DNA of 21,979 nt from Lentisphaeria bacterium (GTDB lineage: Bacteria > Verrucomicrobiota > Lentisphaeria > JABSQK01 > UBA12247): assembly GCA_003477185.1 (NCBI GenBank), contig DMTJ01000514.1, forward strand, positions 1 through 21,979, given 5' to 3'. Positions 1-10,106 of the stretch are shown here, piece after piece. The translations under genes were made by a program, and so were the position numbers. The notes beneath the pieces were generated by a model. The model saw only the letters and a program-made list of their open reading frames with translations. It searched no databases and had not been told where the DNA came from. Position 1 is the stretch's first letter. Each line of letters starts with the position of its first letter.

Positions 1-505
1 CCGGGGAGAGCCCCGGCAAGGCGACGAGGTCATCGCGGATTGTTTCTCCCAGCTTGCGCAGCTCTCGTTCCGGTAGATCCCCAGATACTACCACGCTGAT
101 CACCTGCCGCCGGCGATTCGAGGTCGTATAGATCGGTCGTTCCGTGTTATCGGGAAACGTGCTGATCGCATCCACCCGATTCTTGAGATCATCCAGCATC
201 TCACGCGAGTCATAGCCAGACTCTAGCTCGACGTGAACGGTACCAACATTCTCTGCGGCCGTAGAGCGTAGTTCGCGGATGCCCTCCAAGTCGTATATGG
301 CTTCCTCCAGGCGCAGCAGAACACCTTCCTCGACTTCGGCCGGTGTTGCCCCGCGAAAGGGAATTTGCACAGTGACAGTGTCCATCTCGAACGATGGAAA
401 CACCTCAAGCGGCAGCACGCGAAAGGCGACGTAGGAGCCAGAAAAAAGCAGTCCAATCATCAGCAGATTGGCCGCGATGCCGTTGCGGCAGAACCAGGCG
501 ATCAT
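1..505 (-). CDS. RND efflux transporter permease, N-terminal part (runs off the left edge)
   Basis: This is the first 168 codons of an AcrB/MexB-type (HAE/RND) inner-membrane proton-driven exporter; the rest lies outside the window. The translation starts MIAWFCRNGIAANLLMIGLL, the short cytoplasmic start and first transmembrane helix typical of the family. Next comes LPLEVFPSFEMDTVTVQIPF, matching the usual 'P..P.I..P.V.V...YPGA' entry into the porter domain. The following stretch has ATPAEVEEGVLLRLEEAIYD and later a GDLPERELRKLGETIRDDL segment, both expected in porter subdomain PN1. The ATG at 505 overlaps the TGA of the fusion protein gene as ATGA, so translation is probably coupled. It is the third gene of an outer membrane factor, fusion protein and permease operon. 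The family is secure; the substrate cannot be inferred. Confidence 0.93.
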   Translation of the reverse strand, partial: MIAWFCRNGIAANLLMIGLLFSGSYVAFRVLPLEVFPSFEMDTVTVQIPFRGATPAEVEEGVLLRLEEAIYDLEGIRELRSTAAENVGTVHVELESGYDSREMLDDLKNRVDAISTFPDNTERPIYTTSNRRRQVISVVVSGDLPERELRKLGETIRDDLVALPGLSP

Positions 506-1875
506 GGCCGGCCGTGGCCGCCACCATGCGGCGAAGAGGCCCTGCTCCCGGGTTTTCGCTTGCCCCGCCTCTTCGCCTTGTTCCTTAGCGGTTCCTCGCC
601 CTTCACTTGGACTGTCGTCCCGTCCGATGCGATCGAGAGAGCAGTAAGTACCAGGCGATGCCCGGCCGGCAGCGCTGAATCTGTAATCACCGCCTCAGCA
701 TCGGACCAGCAGAGATTTATCGTTTCCCGGCGCAGCCGATTCTCGGAGTCGATCAATAGAATCTCGTTTCCGGGGCGCACGGCCTCACGCGGGATCACAT
801 ACACATCGTGGATCGTCCGGCCGCGGATTGTTGCCTCTACGTACTCGCCGATCTGCAAGGGACGTTCTTCGCGCACAGAACGGACGCGGGCGATCAGCAC
901 GAGCTGGCGCGTGTGTGTGTCCATGCGCCCCTCGCTGCGCTCTATGCGAGCCTGCCACCTGAGACCGTCTCCGGGGCTGGTAAGTGTTACGGCCGGCTTG
1001 GCAGGCAGATCCATCGCTGCCAGATCTCGAGCGCTGCAGGATAAGCGCACCTCGATCGCGTCGGTCGGGTAAACCTGCGCTAGTGCCGAGCCTGGGCCCA
1101 AATACCGCCCATGATCGACAAGCTGCTCAAGTACGCGACCGTTGTATGGGGCCACGACGGTCGTTCGTGTCAGGTCCAGCCGTCGTTTGGCAAATTCTGC
1201 CTCTGCCGCTGCCAGAGCTGCTCTCGCCGTGGCGATTCGCGCGTCAGCGAGTTCCAGGTCCAGCGTCTTCTGTTCCTGGCGTGCTTGCGCGGCATCGACG
1301 GCTGCGCGCGCCGCTGCAAGTTGCGGTTTCCGTAAAACCAAATCACCCGGCTGCCCCTCGCGGCCCATTCGGTCCCAATCTCGCAGCGCCTGCCCTGCGC
1401 GTGCCTGCTCCTGCGTCAGCGCGAGTTGAGCCTGTGTGACATCTGCGGCAATGATCCGGATGTCGATCTTCGCGCGCTTGGCCAGTAACTGTTGCTCTTC
1501 CAACTGGCGAGCCCGCTGGGAGGCGGTTGCCTCAGCTGCCTGGACGGCAATCTCATAATCGGTGGCTTCGATCCGAATCAGCACATCCCCCTCTGCGAAG
1601 TGCGCACCGTCTACGAGCTTGTCGCTGAGCTCTACAATTCGGCCCCCAATCTGGGTCACCAGCGTGGTTTCGATGCGCGGCCGTACATTACCCTCGCTCC
1701 GCACCGAAAGCGTATGCGAGACCGCTTCGAGTTCCGCAACCTCTACCACTGGCGAGACAGTCCACGATGGGCGTGTCTTCGGTTGAGGCTTGTTGCTGAT
1801 CATCCAGCGAATGAAAAAGAAGCTGCCAATTAACAACGCGATCGGAAACAGAATCTTCAGTGTCGTCTTGATCAT
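502..1875 (-). CDS. RND efflux periplasmic adaptor (HlyD/AcrA-type membrane fusion protein)
   Basis: This 457-residue periplasmic adaptor would link the RND permease to the outer-membrane channel. Residues 8-26 form one hydrophobic N-terminal anchor with no lipobox cysteine. The first lipoyl half-motif lies near residues 60-110 (GNVRPRIETTLVTQIGGRIV, then GAHFAEGDVLIRI). A long Ala/Gln/Glu-rich coiled-coil hairpin follows at about 112-235. The second lipoyl half begins at VVAPYNGRVLEQLVDHGRYL, and beta-barrel and membrane-proximal domains complete the protein. Length and domain order are normal for MexA/AcrA relatives. The start overlaps the stop of the outer membrane factor by ATGA and the stop overlaps the permease start in the same way, so the three genes are one tightly coupled transcript. 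No regulator gene is visible beside it. Confidence 0.95.
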   Translation of the reverse strand: MIKTTLKILFPIALLIGSFFFIRWMISNKPQPKTRPSWTVSPVVEVAELEAVSHTLSVRSEGNVRPRIETTLVTQIGGRIVELSDKLVDGAHFAEGDVLIRIEATDYEIAVQAAEATASQRARQLEEQQLLAKRAKIDIRIIAADVTQAQLALTQEQARAGQALRDWDRMGREGQPGDLVLRKPQLAAARAAVDAAQARQEQKTLDLELADARIATARAALAAAEAEFAKRRLDLTRTTVVAPYNGRVLEQLVDHGRYLGPGSALAQVYPTDAIEVRLSCSARDLAAMDLPAKPAVTLTSPGDGLRWQARIERSEGRMDTHTRQLVLIARVRSVREERPLQIGEYVEATIRGRTIHDVYVIPREAVRPGNEILLIDSENRLRRETINLCWSDAEAVITDSALPAGHRLVLTALSIASDGTTVQVKGEEPLRNKAKRRGKRKPGSRASSPHGGGHGRP

Positions 1876-3263
1876 CGCTCAAATCCTCCGCCAAGTGCGA
1901 GATACAGCCCCAGCCGGTTCTGAAGGCGACGGTTCGTGACTGTGATGCGGCTGCGTCGGGCATCCACCGAACGTCGTTGGGCAACCAGCAGCGCCGTAAG
2001 TTCCACCAGTCCGTTGTCATAGTTCTCGCGCGTCTCGGCTTCGGCTGCCTGTGACTCATGCGCTGCTACCTGTAAAGCTGCCAGCTCAGACGTCAGAAAC
2101 GCGTCCGCAGCCAACGCTGTCTCGACCTCCTGATAGGCAGTGAGTGCTGTTTGTGCATAGTTCGCAAGTGCCTGCTGCTGTCGGGCGTCCGCAGCCATGA
2201 TTCCTGCAGAGATCGCACCGCCGTCGAACAGCGGCTGCGTGACGCCCGCGGCCAGACTCCATAGCATGTGGCTGGGATGCAGGATCTTGCGCAGCGTATC
2301 CGAGCTTGTCCCAGTGTTGGCCGTCAAGCGCACGGCCGGAAACGCTTGAGCGCGGGCCACCCTAGTGCGTAAGCCAGCGGCGGCCAAGCGGGCCTCGGCT
2401 GCGCATACATCTGGCCGTCGGGCCAGCAGATCTGCGGGTATGCCGGCTGGCACCGCCGTGATGTATGGAAGTTGATCCGCCACGCTCAAGGCTGCTTGCG
2501 GATAACGCCCGACCAGTGCCTCCAAGGCCCGGACCGCGGCGTCGTACTCGCGTTCGGCGCTGTGCAATGCACGCTCACTGTTGGCGACATTGGCACGCGA
2601 TAAATGAACTTCTGCCGCGCCGTTCAAAAGCCCGCTGCGGTAGCGTTGCTCGGCTGTCTGCAGCGTTCCGCCAAAGCTCCCAATATTCTCTCGCGCCAGC
2701 GTCAGGTTGTACTTAGCAGTGATGGCGTCGCAGTATTGGCGTGCGATCGCCACAGCGATTGCCAGCCGCGCACCGCGATCAGTCCAGCCCGCCGCCTCGA
2801 GATCCCGCGCCGTTGCATACGCCTCGTGGCGAAGTCGTCCCCACAGGTCCAATTCCCAGCTCACCGCCACTCCCAGTGCCAGGCTTGCCGAAATCGCATC
2901 TGGCTGGCGGCCGCGCTCATCATTCACGCTGCGCGAACGCCGACCATCGCCGTTCAAGGCAAGTGATGGTTCCCGTGCGGCGAGGCCGCGCAGGACGGTT
3001 GCGGAGATTGCATGGAGAGCGGCGCGCGAGGCCTGAAGGCTGAAATTATGCGCCAGACCATCATGGATGAGGTCAACCAGCAGTGGATCTTGAAGGTCCT
3101 CAGCCCAAGCAGTGAGCCCCGGGACTCCAGCCACACTGTGCGAGGAGGTCCAAGCAGGCGGTATTGGCACGTCAAAGGCCGCCTCAGGATCCGCGTCTGC
3201 GGGGGCTGTGGTCTGGCATCCAATCAGAAAACTTGCCAGTATCAGCAGGACGAGCACACGCAT
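1872..3263 (-). CDS. Outer membrane efflux lipoprotein (NodT/OprM-type outer membrane factor)
   Basis: This is a TolC-like outer-membrane channel of the NodT lipoprotein family and the first gene of the efflux operon. I chose the ATG at 3263, giving 463 residues, because it yields a clean lipoprotein signal (MRVLVLLILASFLIGC, lipobox LIGC, Cys16 lipidated) and has an AAGG about 9 bases upstream. The frame stays open to an ATG at 3365, but that would bury the signal peptide behind 34 residues. Both OEP repeats are visible: one around WELDLWGRLRHEAYATARDL, and the second after the NodT hallmark ADLLARRPDVCAAEARLAAA. The latter is followed by FPAVRLTANTG and QPLFDGG. The protein should form a trimeric channel docking on the fusion protein. 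Substrate is unknown. Confidence 0.94.
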   Translation of the reverse strand: MRVLVLLILASFLIGCQTTAPADADPEAAFDVPIPPAWTSSHSVAGVPGLTAWAEDLQDPLLVDLIHDGLAHNFSLQASRAALHAISATVLRGLAAREPSLALNGDGRRSRSVNDERGRQPDAISASLALGVAVSWELDLWGRLRHEAYATARDLEAAGWTDRGARLAIAVAIARQYCDAITAKYNLTLARENIGSFGGTLQTAEQRYRSGLLNGAAEVHLSRANVANSERALHSAEREYDAAVRALEALVGRYPQAALSVADQLPYITAVPAGIPADLLARRPDVCAAEARLAAAGLRTRVARAQAFPAVRLTANTGTSSDTLRKILHPSHMLWSLAAGVTQPLFDGGAISAGIMAADARQQQALANYAQTALTAYQEVETALAADAFLTSELAALQVAAHESQAAEAETRENYDNGLVELTALLVAQRRSVDARRSRITVTNRRLQNRLGLYLALGGGFER

Positions 3264-3391
3264 AGTCGCTACCTTGTGGGGACGAGGGGGATGAAAGATT
3301 GCACTGTACAGGCGGGCGGCAAGCATGCGCACCAGATCCGCTGCATAGTCGATCAGTCGTGGCACATCTTGTAGATTTCCTGAGAGGCCGC

Positions 3392-3420
3392 TTGACAGCT
3401 ACCCGTTTCTTGGCAACTTA
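3392..3420 (+). promoter_or_regulatory. Candidate sigma-70 promoter for rpsO
   Basis: A perfect TTGACA at 3392-3397 lies 17 bases upstream of AACTTA (3415-3420), a poor -10 hexamer. It is correctly placed and oriented for rpsO. The -35 is convincing but the -10 is not, and an A/T-rich stretch at 3429-3446 could hold a different -10. Confidence 0.3.
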
Positions 3421-3461
3421 CCTGTTTGATAAGAATATTTTTATACCATTGGGGAATGTCT

Positions 3462-3725
3462 ATGGACGTCGAAACCAAAGCGGAAGTGATTAAAGAATAC
3501 GCTCTGAGGGGTGGAGACACTGGCTCTTCGGACGTTCAGGTAGCCGTACTGACGCATCGGATCAAGGAATTGACCGAGCACATGAAGGCGAATAAGAAGG
3601 ACAACCACACACGCCGAGGCCTCCAGCTGCTCGTCCAGCGCCGTAAGAAGCATCTGAAGTACCTCAGCCGTACTCAACATGACCGCTATCGCGAGTTGAT
3701 TCAGAAGCTCGGCTTGCGTCGCTAG
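3462..3725 (+). CDS. rpsO: 30S ribosomal protein S15
   Basis: S15 is a primary binder of 16S rRNA helices 20-22 in the small subunit. The translation carries the family signature: DTGSSDVQVAVLTHRIKELT, then KKDNHTRRGLQLLVQRRKKH, and the C-terminus YRELIQKLGLRR. Two starts are possible. The ATG at 3462 (87 residues) has GGGGA six bases upstream and is preferred. The ATG at 3456 (89 residues) aligns without gaps to E. coli S15 but touches the GGGGA, leaving no spacing. The stop is 28 bases before the tRNA gene, so S15 and the tRNA may share a transcript ending at the 3845-3880 terminator. The common downstream partner pnp is absent. Confidence 0.97.
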   Translation: MDVETKAEVIKEYALRGGDTGSSDVQVAVLTHRIKELTEHMKANKKDNHTRRGLQLLVQRRKKHLKYLSRTQHDRYRELIQKLGLRR

Positions 3726-3753
3726 GCACAGCCTCTGCTAGACACTTTTGTGT

Positions 3754-3830
3754 GGTGGCTTAGCTCAGTTGGTTAGAGCAACGGAATCATAATCCGTGGG
3801 TCCGGGGTTCGAGTCCCTGAGCCACTACCA
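3754..3830 (+). tRNA. tRNA-Met (anticodon CAU)
   Basis: A full 77-base cloverleaf with encoded CCA. The acceptor GGTGGCT pairs with AGCCACT, including one G-U at 1-72. The D arm is in the usual TAGCTCAGTTGG context. The anticodon stem ACGGA/TCCGT carries the loop ATCATAA with CAT at 3788-3790. The T stem CGGGG/CCCTG carries loop TTCGAGT, and the discriminator is A. The GGAATCATAATCC arm resembles elongator tRNA-Met of many bacteria. A CAU anticodon could also mean lysidine-modified tRNA-Ile2, which sequence inspection does not fully exclude. It lacks the three G-C pairs in the anticodon stem that mark initiator tRNA. Confidence 0.95.
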
Positions 3831-3844
3831 AACTATTTTACAAG

Positions 3845-3880
3845 AAAAGCCCGGTTCGTGTAAACGAACCGGGCTTTTTT
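3845..3880. terminator. Bidirectional rho-independent terminator
   Basis: The perfect 10-bp stem GCCCGGTTCG / CGAACCGGGC (3849-3858 and 3865-3874) encloses a 6-base loop. It is preceded by AAAA and followed by TTTTTT. It reads as an intrinsic terminator for rpsO-tRNA on the plus strand and, because of the A-run, also for the convergent small membrane protein gene on the minus strand. Confidence 0.93.
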
Positions 3881-3908
3881 GTGTAGTTGATAGTTTGTCA
3901 GGCGCGAC

Positions 3909-4184
3909 TCAGTCTTTGAACACGGCCTCTTTGTGGATCAGCTTAGCGATTTTGTACAACAGCCCGAATTTGTACGCATGCTCGTCGACACTGTCTCCGT
4001 TGTCCGGGGCGGTGGTCACGCCAAGCGCGTCAATGATGACGAAGATGGTGATGATCAAGGCCGGAAGTCGGCATGAAATCACGCCCACTAACCAAAGAAT
4101 TAGGCCTGCGATGACCTTCTTGGTCTGGCCTAGGATAAAATATCCGATAGACGCCACGAAAGTGTTGAGAATCGGAGTGACCAC
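3909..4184 (-). CDS. Small membrane protein with two predicted transmembrane helices (TM2-like)
   Basis: This is a 91-residue protein with a GTG start. The start is supported by an AAGGAA about 10 bases upstream and by a hydrophobic N-terminus that begins at once (VTPILNTFVASIGYFILGQ). Two hydrophobic segments, about residues 3-20 and 23-53, are separated by GQTKK. The order 'YFILGQTKK.IAGL..W', then 'IITIFVIIDA', resembles TM2-domain proteins, in which a short polar turn separates two helices and a Trp/Asp pair closes the second. A polar C-terminal tail of about 35 residues follows (EHAYKFGLLYKIAKLIHKE). It converges on the tRNA terminator and is probably transcribed alone. Function is unknown; the TM2 link is a resemblance, not a firm assignment. 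Confidence 0.72.
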   Translation of the reverse strand: MVTPILNTFVASIGYFILGQTKKVIAGLILWLVGVISCRLPALIITIFVIIDALGVTTAPDNGDSVDEHAYKFGLLYKIAKLIHKEAVFKD

Positions 4185-4311
4185 TCTAGGGATTCCTTTC
4201 TTTTAACGATTGGCCAGTCGGTCCCTCTGTCCTATGTTTTTAGTTCCGTGCCTTAGCCCAAACTACCGTAACAGCGAAGTGTTGTGAATGATTTGTATTT
4301 TTGGAGCCCCT

Positions 4312-4351
4312 AAAAAAGACGCCCGGCCTGGAATTAACCAAACCGGGCGTC
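4312..4351 (-). terminator. Rho-independent terminator of the KAS-III/fabI gene group
   Basis: Read on the minus strand, the 9-bp stem GACGCCCGG / CCGGGCGTC (arms at 4343-4351 and 4318-4326) is followed by six Ts (4312-4317). It lies about 285 bases past the stop of the fused KAS-III gene, so the message would carry a long 3' untranslated tail unless something else is encoded there. Confidence 0.85.
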
Positions 4352-4636
4352 ATGGGACGAGGCACCTACCGACCTAGCAGGGGCCGTGCCAAGTTTGGAT
4401 TGCGCGGGATTTGTTTGCAGGCCAGGGGCGTGTGGATTTCACTCGATCAGGGCCGGGGACATAATCGTAGACTCAGGGAGTCTGGAAGCACAAAAATGCA
4501 ACGGTCCCGGCTGCGACGCAGCTATGTATGGTGAAGGTTCCGCGCCCGCGCTACTTGGCCTGATCGATCGTGATTGAACGGACGGTTCTGAGCAGAACAC
4601 GAATGCTTGAGCACTCAGCGTGCCTTCACGAGGCTA
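4352..4636. other. Gene-poor stretch between the KAS-III stop and its terminator; one weak small ORF
   Basis: No known gene or RNA was recognised. The best open frame is on the plus strand, from a GTG at 4386 to a stop at 4577 (63 codons). It has four Cys in two CX4-5C-like pairs (DCAGFVCRPGACG and KCNGPGCD) and a Gly/Ala-rich tail. It has no clear ribosome binding site, and its frame runs antisense to the likely 3' tail of the KAS-III transcript. I would not annotate it as a gene on this evidence. Confidence 0.25.
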
Positions 4637-6715
4637 CTAGAAGTAATAAATGGCGCAGCCGACTTGGATGCCGCTTCCCACGTTAATGATCAGGCCGATA
4701 TCACCGTTCTGGACCTGATTGGTCTCCTGCGCCCGTCGCAGCGTGTGCGGCAGGGACGAAGTAAACAGGTCTTTGCCACCGTCAACTACGTCGACAAACT
4801 TCTCGCGGACGATCCCAAGGGACTCACTCATGCGGGTGATGAATTCTGAGGAAATCTGCGGCGGAAAAATGGCCTTGATCTGTGAGGCCTTCAGGTTCTC
4901 CCGCAGCATGACTTCGCAGACGGCATCCTTGATGCACTGCAGGTAGTACGTCTCAATCTCAGGATTGCGGATGAAACTAAGAAAGGCAAGCCCTTTCTCC
5001 TGGCCGATGTGAGAGCGAAAGGCGTCGATGTAATCGGTGAAATAGCGAAAAACAAAGCTGCCAAAGCCAGTCCGGTTGTCCTCGGATCGGTCAAGAATGA
5101 GTGCGGATCCGGTCTCGCGGACGCCGAGCAGTTCCTTGTCGGTCCCAGTGTTGTTCTCCACTTCAGAGGCGACGACCATGATGTTGTCGCACTTCTTAGC
5201 GGCGATCATTGCGATCGCATTGTAGCAGGCGTTCAGAAAGCCAATGGCACCGTTGAACACGTCGTAGGCGAACGTCTTCGGGCCATCAGGCTCGGCCTCG
5301 CCATTTACGCCCACACGGCCCGCGATCAGCGCAGCTAGGGCGGGCTCGCAGACGAATTCATTGCGGTGCACGCCGGAGTGAATCAACATGTCGATCTGCT
5401 GCCGTTGATAAACGGAGCGATTGAAGCAGTCCTCCGCAGCGGCACCCGCGAGAGCGACTGCGTCGTGCTCCATGGTTGAGTCAAGCGGCACGATACCAAT
5501 GCTTTCAATGCGGATGCGGGGCAGTGAAATCGGCGAAATTGAGACTGAAATCGATGGCTCGGCGGTCTTTGGCAAGATTTCCGCGACTGGGGCGGCGGTC
5601 CCGCCAAGTGCTGCTGGCATGCGTGCTTCTGCAGGGCGTTGTGCTTCAATTTCCCGCATCCGAACAGGCAAGTCATCGAATGTATACGGCGCGGTCCCGA
5701 TCGTGATGCCAGATGCCTGAATCGCGAAAATCACGGTATCGCCCGGGTTGAACTTGTTCTTGGCGATGTTATCCCAGAGCGCCACAAAATGCGTGGTTGT
5801 GGAGGTGTTTCCTCGCTCTGCGAGGTTATTGATCATGCTCTCTTTGTCGCAGATCTCCTCGCCCATCAGGCGGTTGATCATATTCGCTGTCTGGCTGATC
5901 GCAGTGCGCGCCGTTTGATGCATGATGACGTAATTGATGGCGTCTCGCGGCCACTTCAGTTGCAGCAGGACGGAGCCGAAATGGCGCACGGACTCGCGAA
6001 TGGCCACGGCGTGCAACTTCATGGACTCCGTGAGCATGATCGCCCCACCGTGCTCTTCCTTGGTCGGCTTGGCGATGCAATACTCGCTGAATTTTCCGAG
6101 CGTGTACATATCGATGGCGTGAAAGCCCACTTTTGGGTTGTCGGTTCGCTCCAGCATGACGGCAGCGCCGGAGTCTCCGAGTGTCAGGCAGGCAATACGC
6201 TCATCATCACGATTCAGAATCTCCTTCTGGGCAGTCACTGTCAAGTGGGTGATGTACTCACCGCTGACCACCAGTGCCCGCTTGATGAAGCCAGCGCGGA
6301 TGTAGCTGTCTGCAATGTTGATCCCGGTGAACATACCAGCACAGGCATTGGAGATATCAAACACCAACGCATTGTCGAGCCCAAAGTCGCGCTTTAGTTG
6401 AACGGAGGTGCTGGGCTCGAATGAAAAGTGAAAATTGGGGCCATCATAGCGCGAGATATTGCAGCAAATCAGCAACTCGACATCTCCGGGACCGTACTTG
6501 GAGCGGTCGAGACATTCCTGAATTGCGCGCCGCGCTAGGTCAATCGAAAATTCGCTCTCACCAGCCATACGGCGGGTTTTGATGCCAGTCAAACGCTGCA
6601 GTGGCAGCATCATTTTGACACGGCAAGCGCGTAGAATCTCCTTGCTGGAGACTTTCTTCGGCGGCAAATACACACCGAGGCTTTCGATGACTGAGTGGCA
6701 GCCAGAATCGGCCAT
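4637..6715 (-). CDS. Fused double 3-oxoacyl-ACP synthase III (KAS III-like) protein; second copy lacks the catalytic residues
   Basis: A 692-residue protein made of two thiolase-fold condensing-enzyme domains; a normal FabH has about 320-350. Domain 1 (about 5-350) keeps the KAS-III triad: Cys125 in FDISNACAGM, His266 in YVIMHQTAR and Asn303 in ERGNTSTTT. A Pro/Ala-rich linker follows (about 355-395). Domain 2 (about 397-692) has the same fold order, but Cys is replaced by Ala490 (DVFNGAIGF), His by Pro (IFPPQ, 618-619) and Asn by about Asp649 (GGKDLFTSS). It still ends with the family's GDIGLIINVGSGIQVGCAIY. An active/inactive pair is known as separate subunits in PqsBC; here it is one chain. 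The likely reaction is decarboxylative or non-decarboxylative Claisen condensation of acyl thioesters. The gene lies downstream of an enoyl-ACP reductase and an isomerase-like gene. The start has AAGG 10 bases upstream. Confidence 0.88.
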   Translation of the reverse strand: MADSGCHSVIESLGVYLPPKKVSSKEILRACRVKMMLPLQRLTGIKTRRMAGESEFSIDLARRAIQECLDRSKYGPGDVELLICCNISRYDGPNFHFSFEPSTSVQLKRDFGLDNALVFDISNACAGMFTGINIADSYIRAGFIKRALVVSGEYITHLTVTAQKEILNRDDERIACLTLGDSGAAVMLERTDNPKVGFHAIDMYTLGKFSEYCIAKPTKEEHGGAIMLTESMKLHAVAIRESVRHFGSVLLQLKWPRDAINYVIMHQTARTAISQTANMINRLMGEEICDKESMINNLAERGNTSTTTHFVALWDNIAKNKFNPGDTVIFAIQASGITIGTAPYTFDDLPVRMREIEAQRPAEARMPAALGGTAAPVAEILPKTAEPSISVSISPISLPRIRIESIGIVPLDSTMEHDAVALAGAAAEDCFNRSVYQRQQIDMLIHSGVHRNEFVCEPALAALIAGRVGVNGEAEPDGPKTFAYDVFNGAIGFLNACYNAIAMIAAKKCDNIMVVASEVENNTGTDKELLGVRETGSALILDRSEDNRTGFGSFVFRYFTDYIDAFRSHIGQEKGLAFLSFIRNPEIETYYLQCIKDAVCEVMLRENLKASQIKAIFPPQISSEFITRMSESLGIVREKFVDVVDGGKDLFTSSLPHTLRRAQETNQVQNGDIGLIINVGSGIQVGCAIYYF

Positions 6716-6766
6716 GCTGGGAGTACCTTAGTATCTAATAGGACAAGCCGGGTAACATACGATGCG

Positions 6767-6790
6767 CCACGGCATATGCAATAGCCGTGG
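6767..6790 (-). other. Intercistronic hairpin
   Basis: The inverted repeat CCACGGC / GCCGTGG (7 bp, 10-base loop) lies in the 83-base gap between the TIM-barrel gene and the KAS-III gene. No T-run follows on either strand, so it does not look like a terminator. It could modulate mRNA processing or stability, which is inference. Confidence 0.4.
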
Positions 6791-6798
6791 TCAGGCGC

Positions 6799-7557
6799 CT
6801 AAGCCATCGCTTCCCGCATGCTGGCCACGCACCTGGTCAGGGACGGAATCGGATTCTCGACATCTGCTTCGTATTCAATGACGGCAAATCCGTTAAATCC
6901 GTTCGCATTTACCGTTTCAACTAACGCTGGCAAATTCAGGGTTCCAGTGCCCACGACTACGTCATTCCAGCCGCCGTCCGGGTTGAACGTGAAGTCCTTG
7001 TAATGAATCCCATAAAGACGGCTCTTGAAGCGCTCCGCCCATTCGACAGGATTGCCGCGCTGTGGCCCGATCTGCATACACCAGGCAGTATCGAGACACA
7101 AGCCGATGCCTGGGCCGCCAAGCTCGAGCAGGTGTGCAACCACGTCGGGTTGCCCCCCGAACATGTAGCCCCCATGGCAGTGTATGCCGATGCGAATGCC
7201 GTATTCCTCGCACAACTTGGCCGCTGCCGGTACGGCTTGTTGAAAGCTGCCGATATGAAAGTGGGCAGAAATGAACTTCGCGCCCGCCGCTGCCGCACAC
7301 TCAAACCGCTTGCGGTCCGCGTCTTGGTCGCCGGAAAACCCTTCTACCCCGATGGAGACGATCTCGACTCCGGAGTCCCGATAAACCTTGACTGTTTTCT
7401 TCCAGCCTTCGACGTCGTTGAAATCCGCGTGAACTGCGCAAACCTCGATCTTGCTTAGGCCAAGTTCCCGTACCATGCCGGCTACGGCCGCGTTGTCCTT
7501 GAAATGACGAAAGCAGTAGCTCTGAATACCAAAATTAGCCGCGTTGGACTGTCCCAT
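6799..7557 (-). CDS. Sugar phosphate isomerase/epimerase-like TIM-barrel protein (xylose isomerase-like, AP endonuclease 2 family)
   Basis: This 252-residue protein belongs to the family that holds inosose, hydroxypyruvate and tagatose/psicose isomerases and epimerases. The start at 7557 is chosen because GAGGG lies 7 bases upstream and MGQSNAANFGIQSYCFRHF begins directly with the first barrel strand. The frame is open further upstream, but that extension is Pro/Arg-rich and unlike the family. Candidate metal and catalytic positions are visible: FISAHFHIG near 95-103, GIHCHGG (His126, His128), CLDTAW (Asp156), GIHYKDF (His185, Lys187) and AVIEYEAD (Glu228, Glu230). The substrate cannot be told. 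It sits between fabI and the KAS-III fusion on the same strand, so it may be co-transcribed, but a biochemical link to acyl metabolism is not obvious. Confidence 0.88.
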   Translation of the reverse strand: MGQSNAANFGIQSYCFRHFKDNAAVAGMVRELGLSKIEVCAVHADFNDVEGWKKTVKVYRDSGVEIVSIGVEGFSGDQDADRKRFECAAAAGAKFISAHFHIGSFQQAVPAAAKLCEEYGIRIGIHCHGGYMFGGQPDVVAHLLELGGPGIGLCLDTAWCMQIGPQRGNPVEWAERFKSRLYGIHYKDFTFNPDGGWNDVVVGTGTLNLPALVETVNANGFNGFAVIEYEADVENPIPSLTRCVASMREAMA

Positions 7558-7669
7558 TCTTTTCCCTCTTCTGGAACGTGGCGTTGAACTCAACGGGGGA
7601 GGGGGAGCGCTTGCGCCCTCATGCTCACGCCACAGTAACGCGAGCAGGAGAGCATAGAAGCCAAGCCCC

Positions 7670-10092
<2,423 letters not shown>

Positions 10093-10106
10093 GTTTCCTG
10101 AGGTCG

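Noticed and set aside
1..16. GC-rich hairpin CCGGGG-AGAG-CCCCGG
   Set aside because: It lies within the RND permease coding sequence and encodes family-typical residues (LPGLSP); no T-run follows.
3264..3365. Extended N-terminus for the outer membrane factor starting at 3365
   Set aside because: It would place 34 non-signal residues ahead of an obvious lipoprotein signal peptide; the internal ATG at 3263 has its own ribosome binding site.
5639..6397. A 252-codon plus-strand open frame inside the KAS-III fusion gene
   Set aside because: It is antisense to a clearly conserved condensing-enzyme gene, has no family resemblance and no ribosome binding site.
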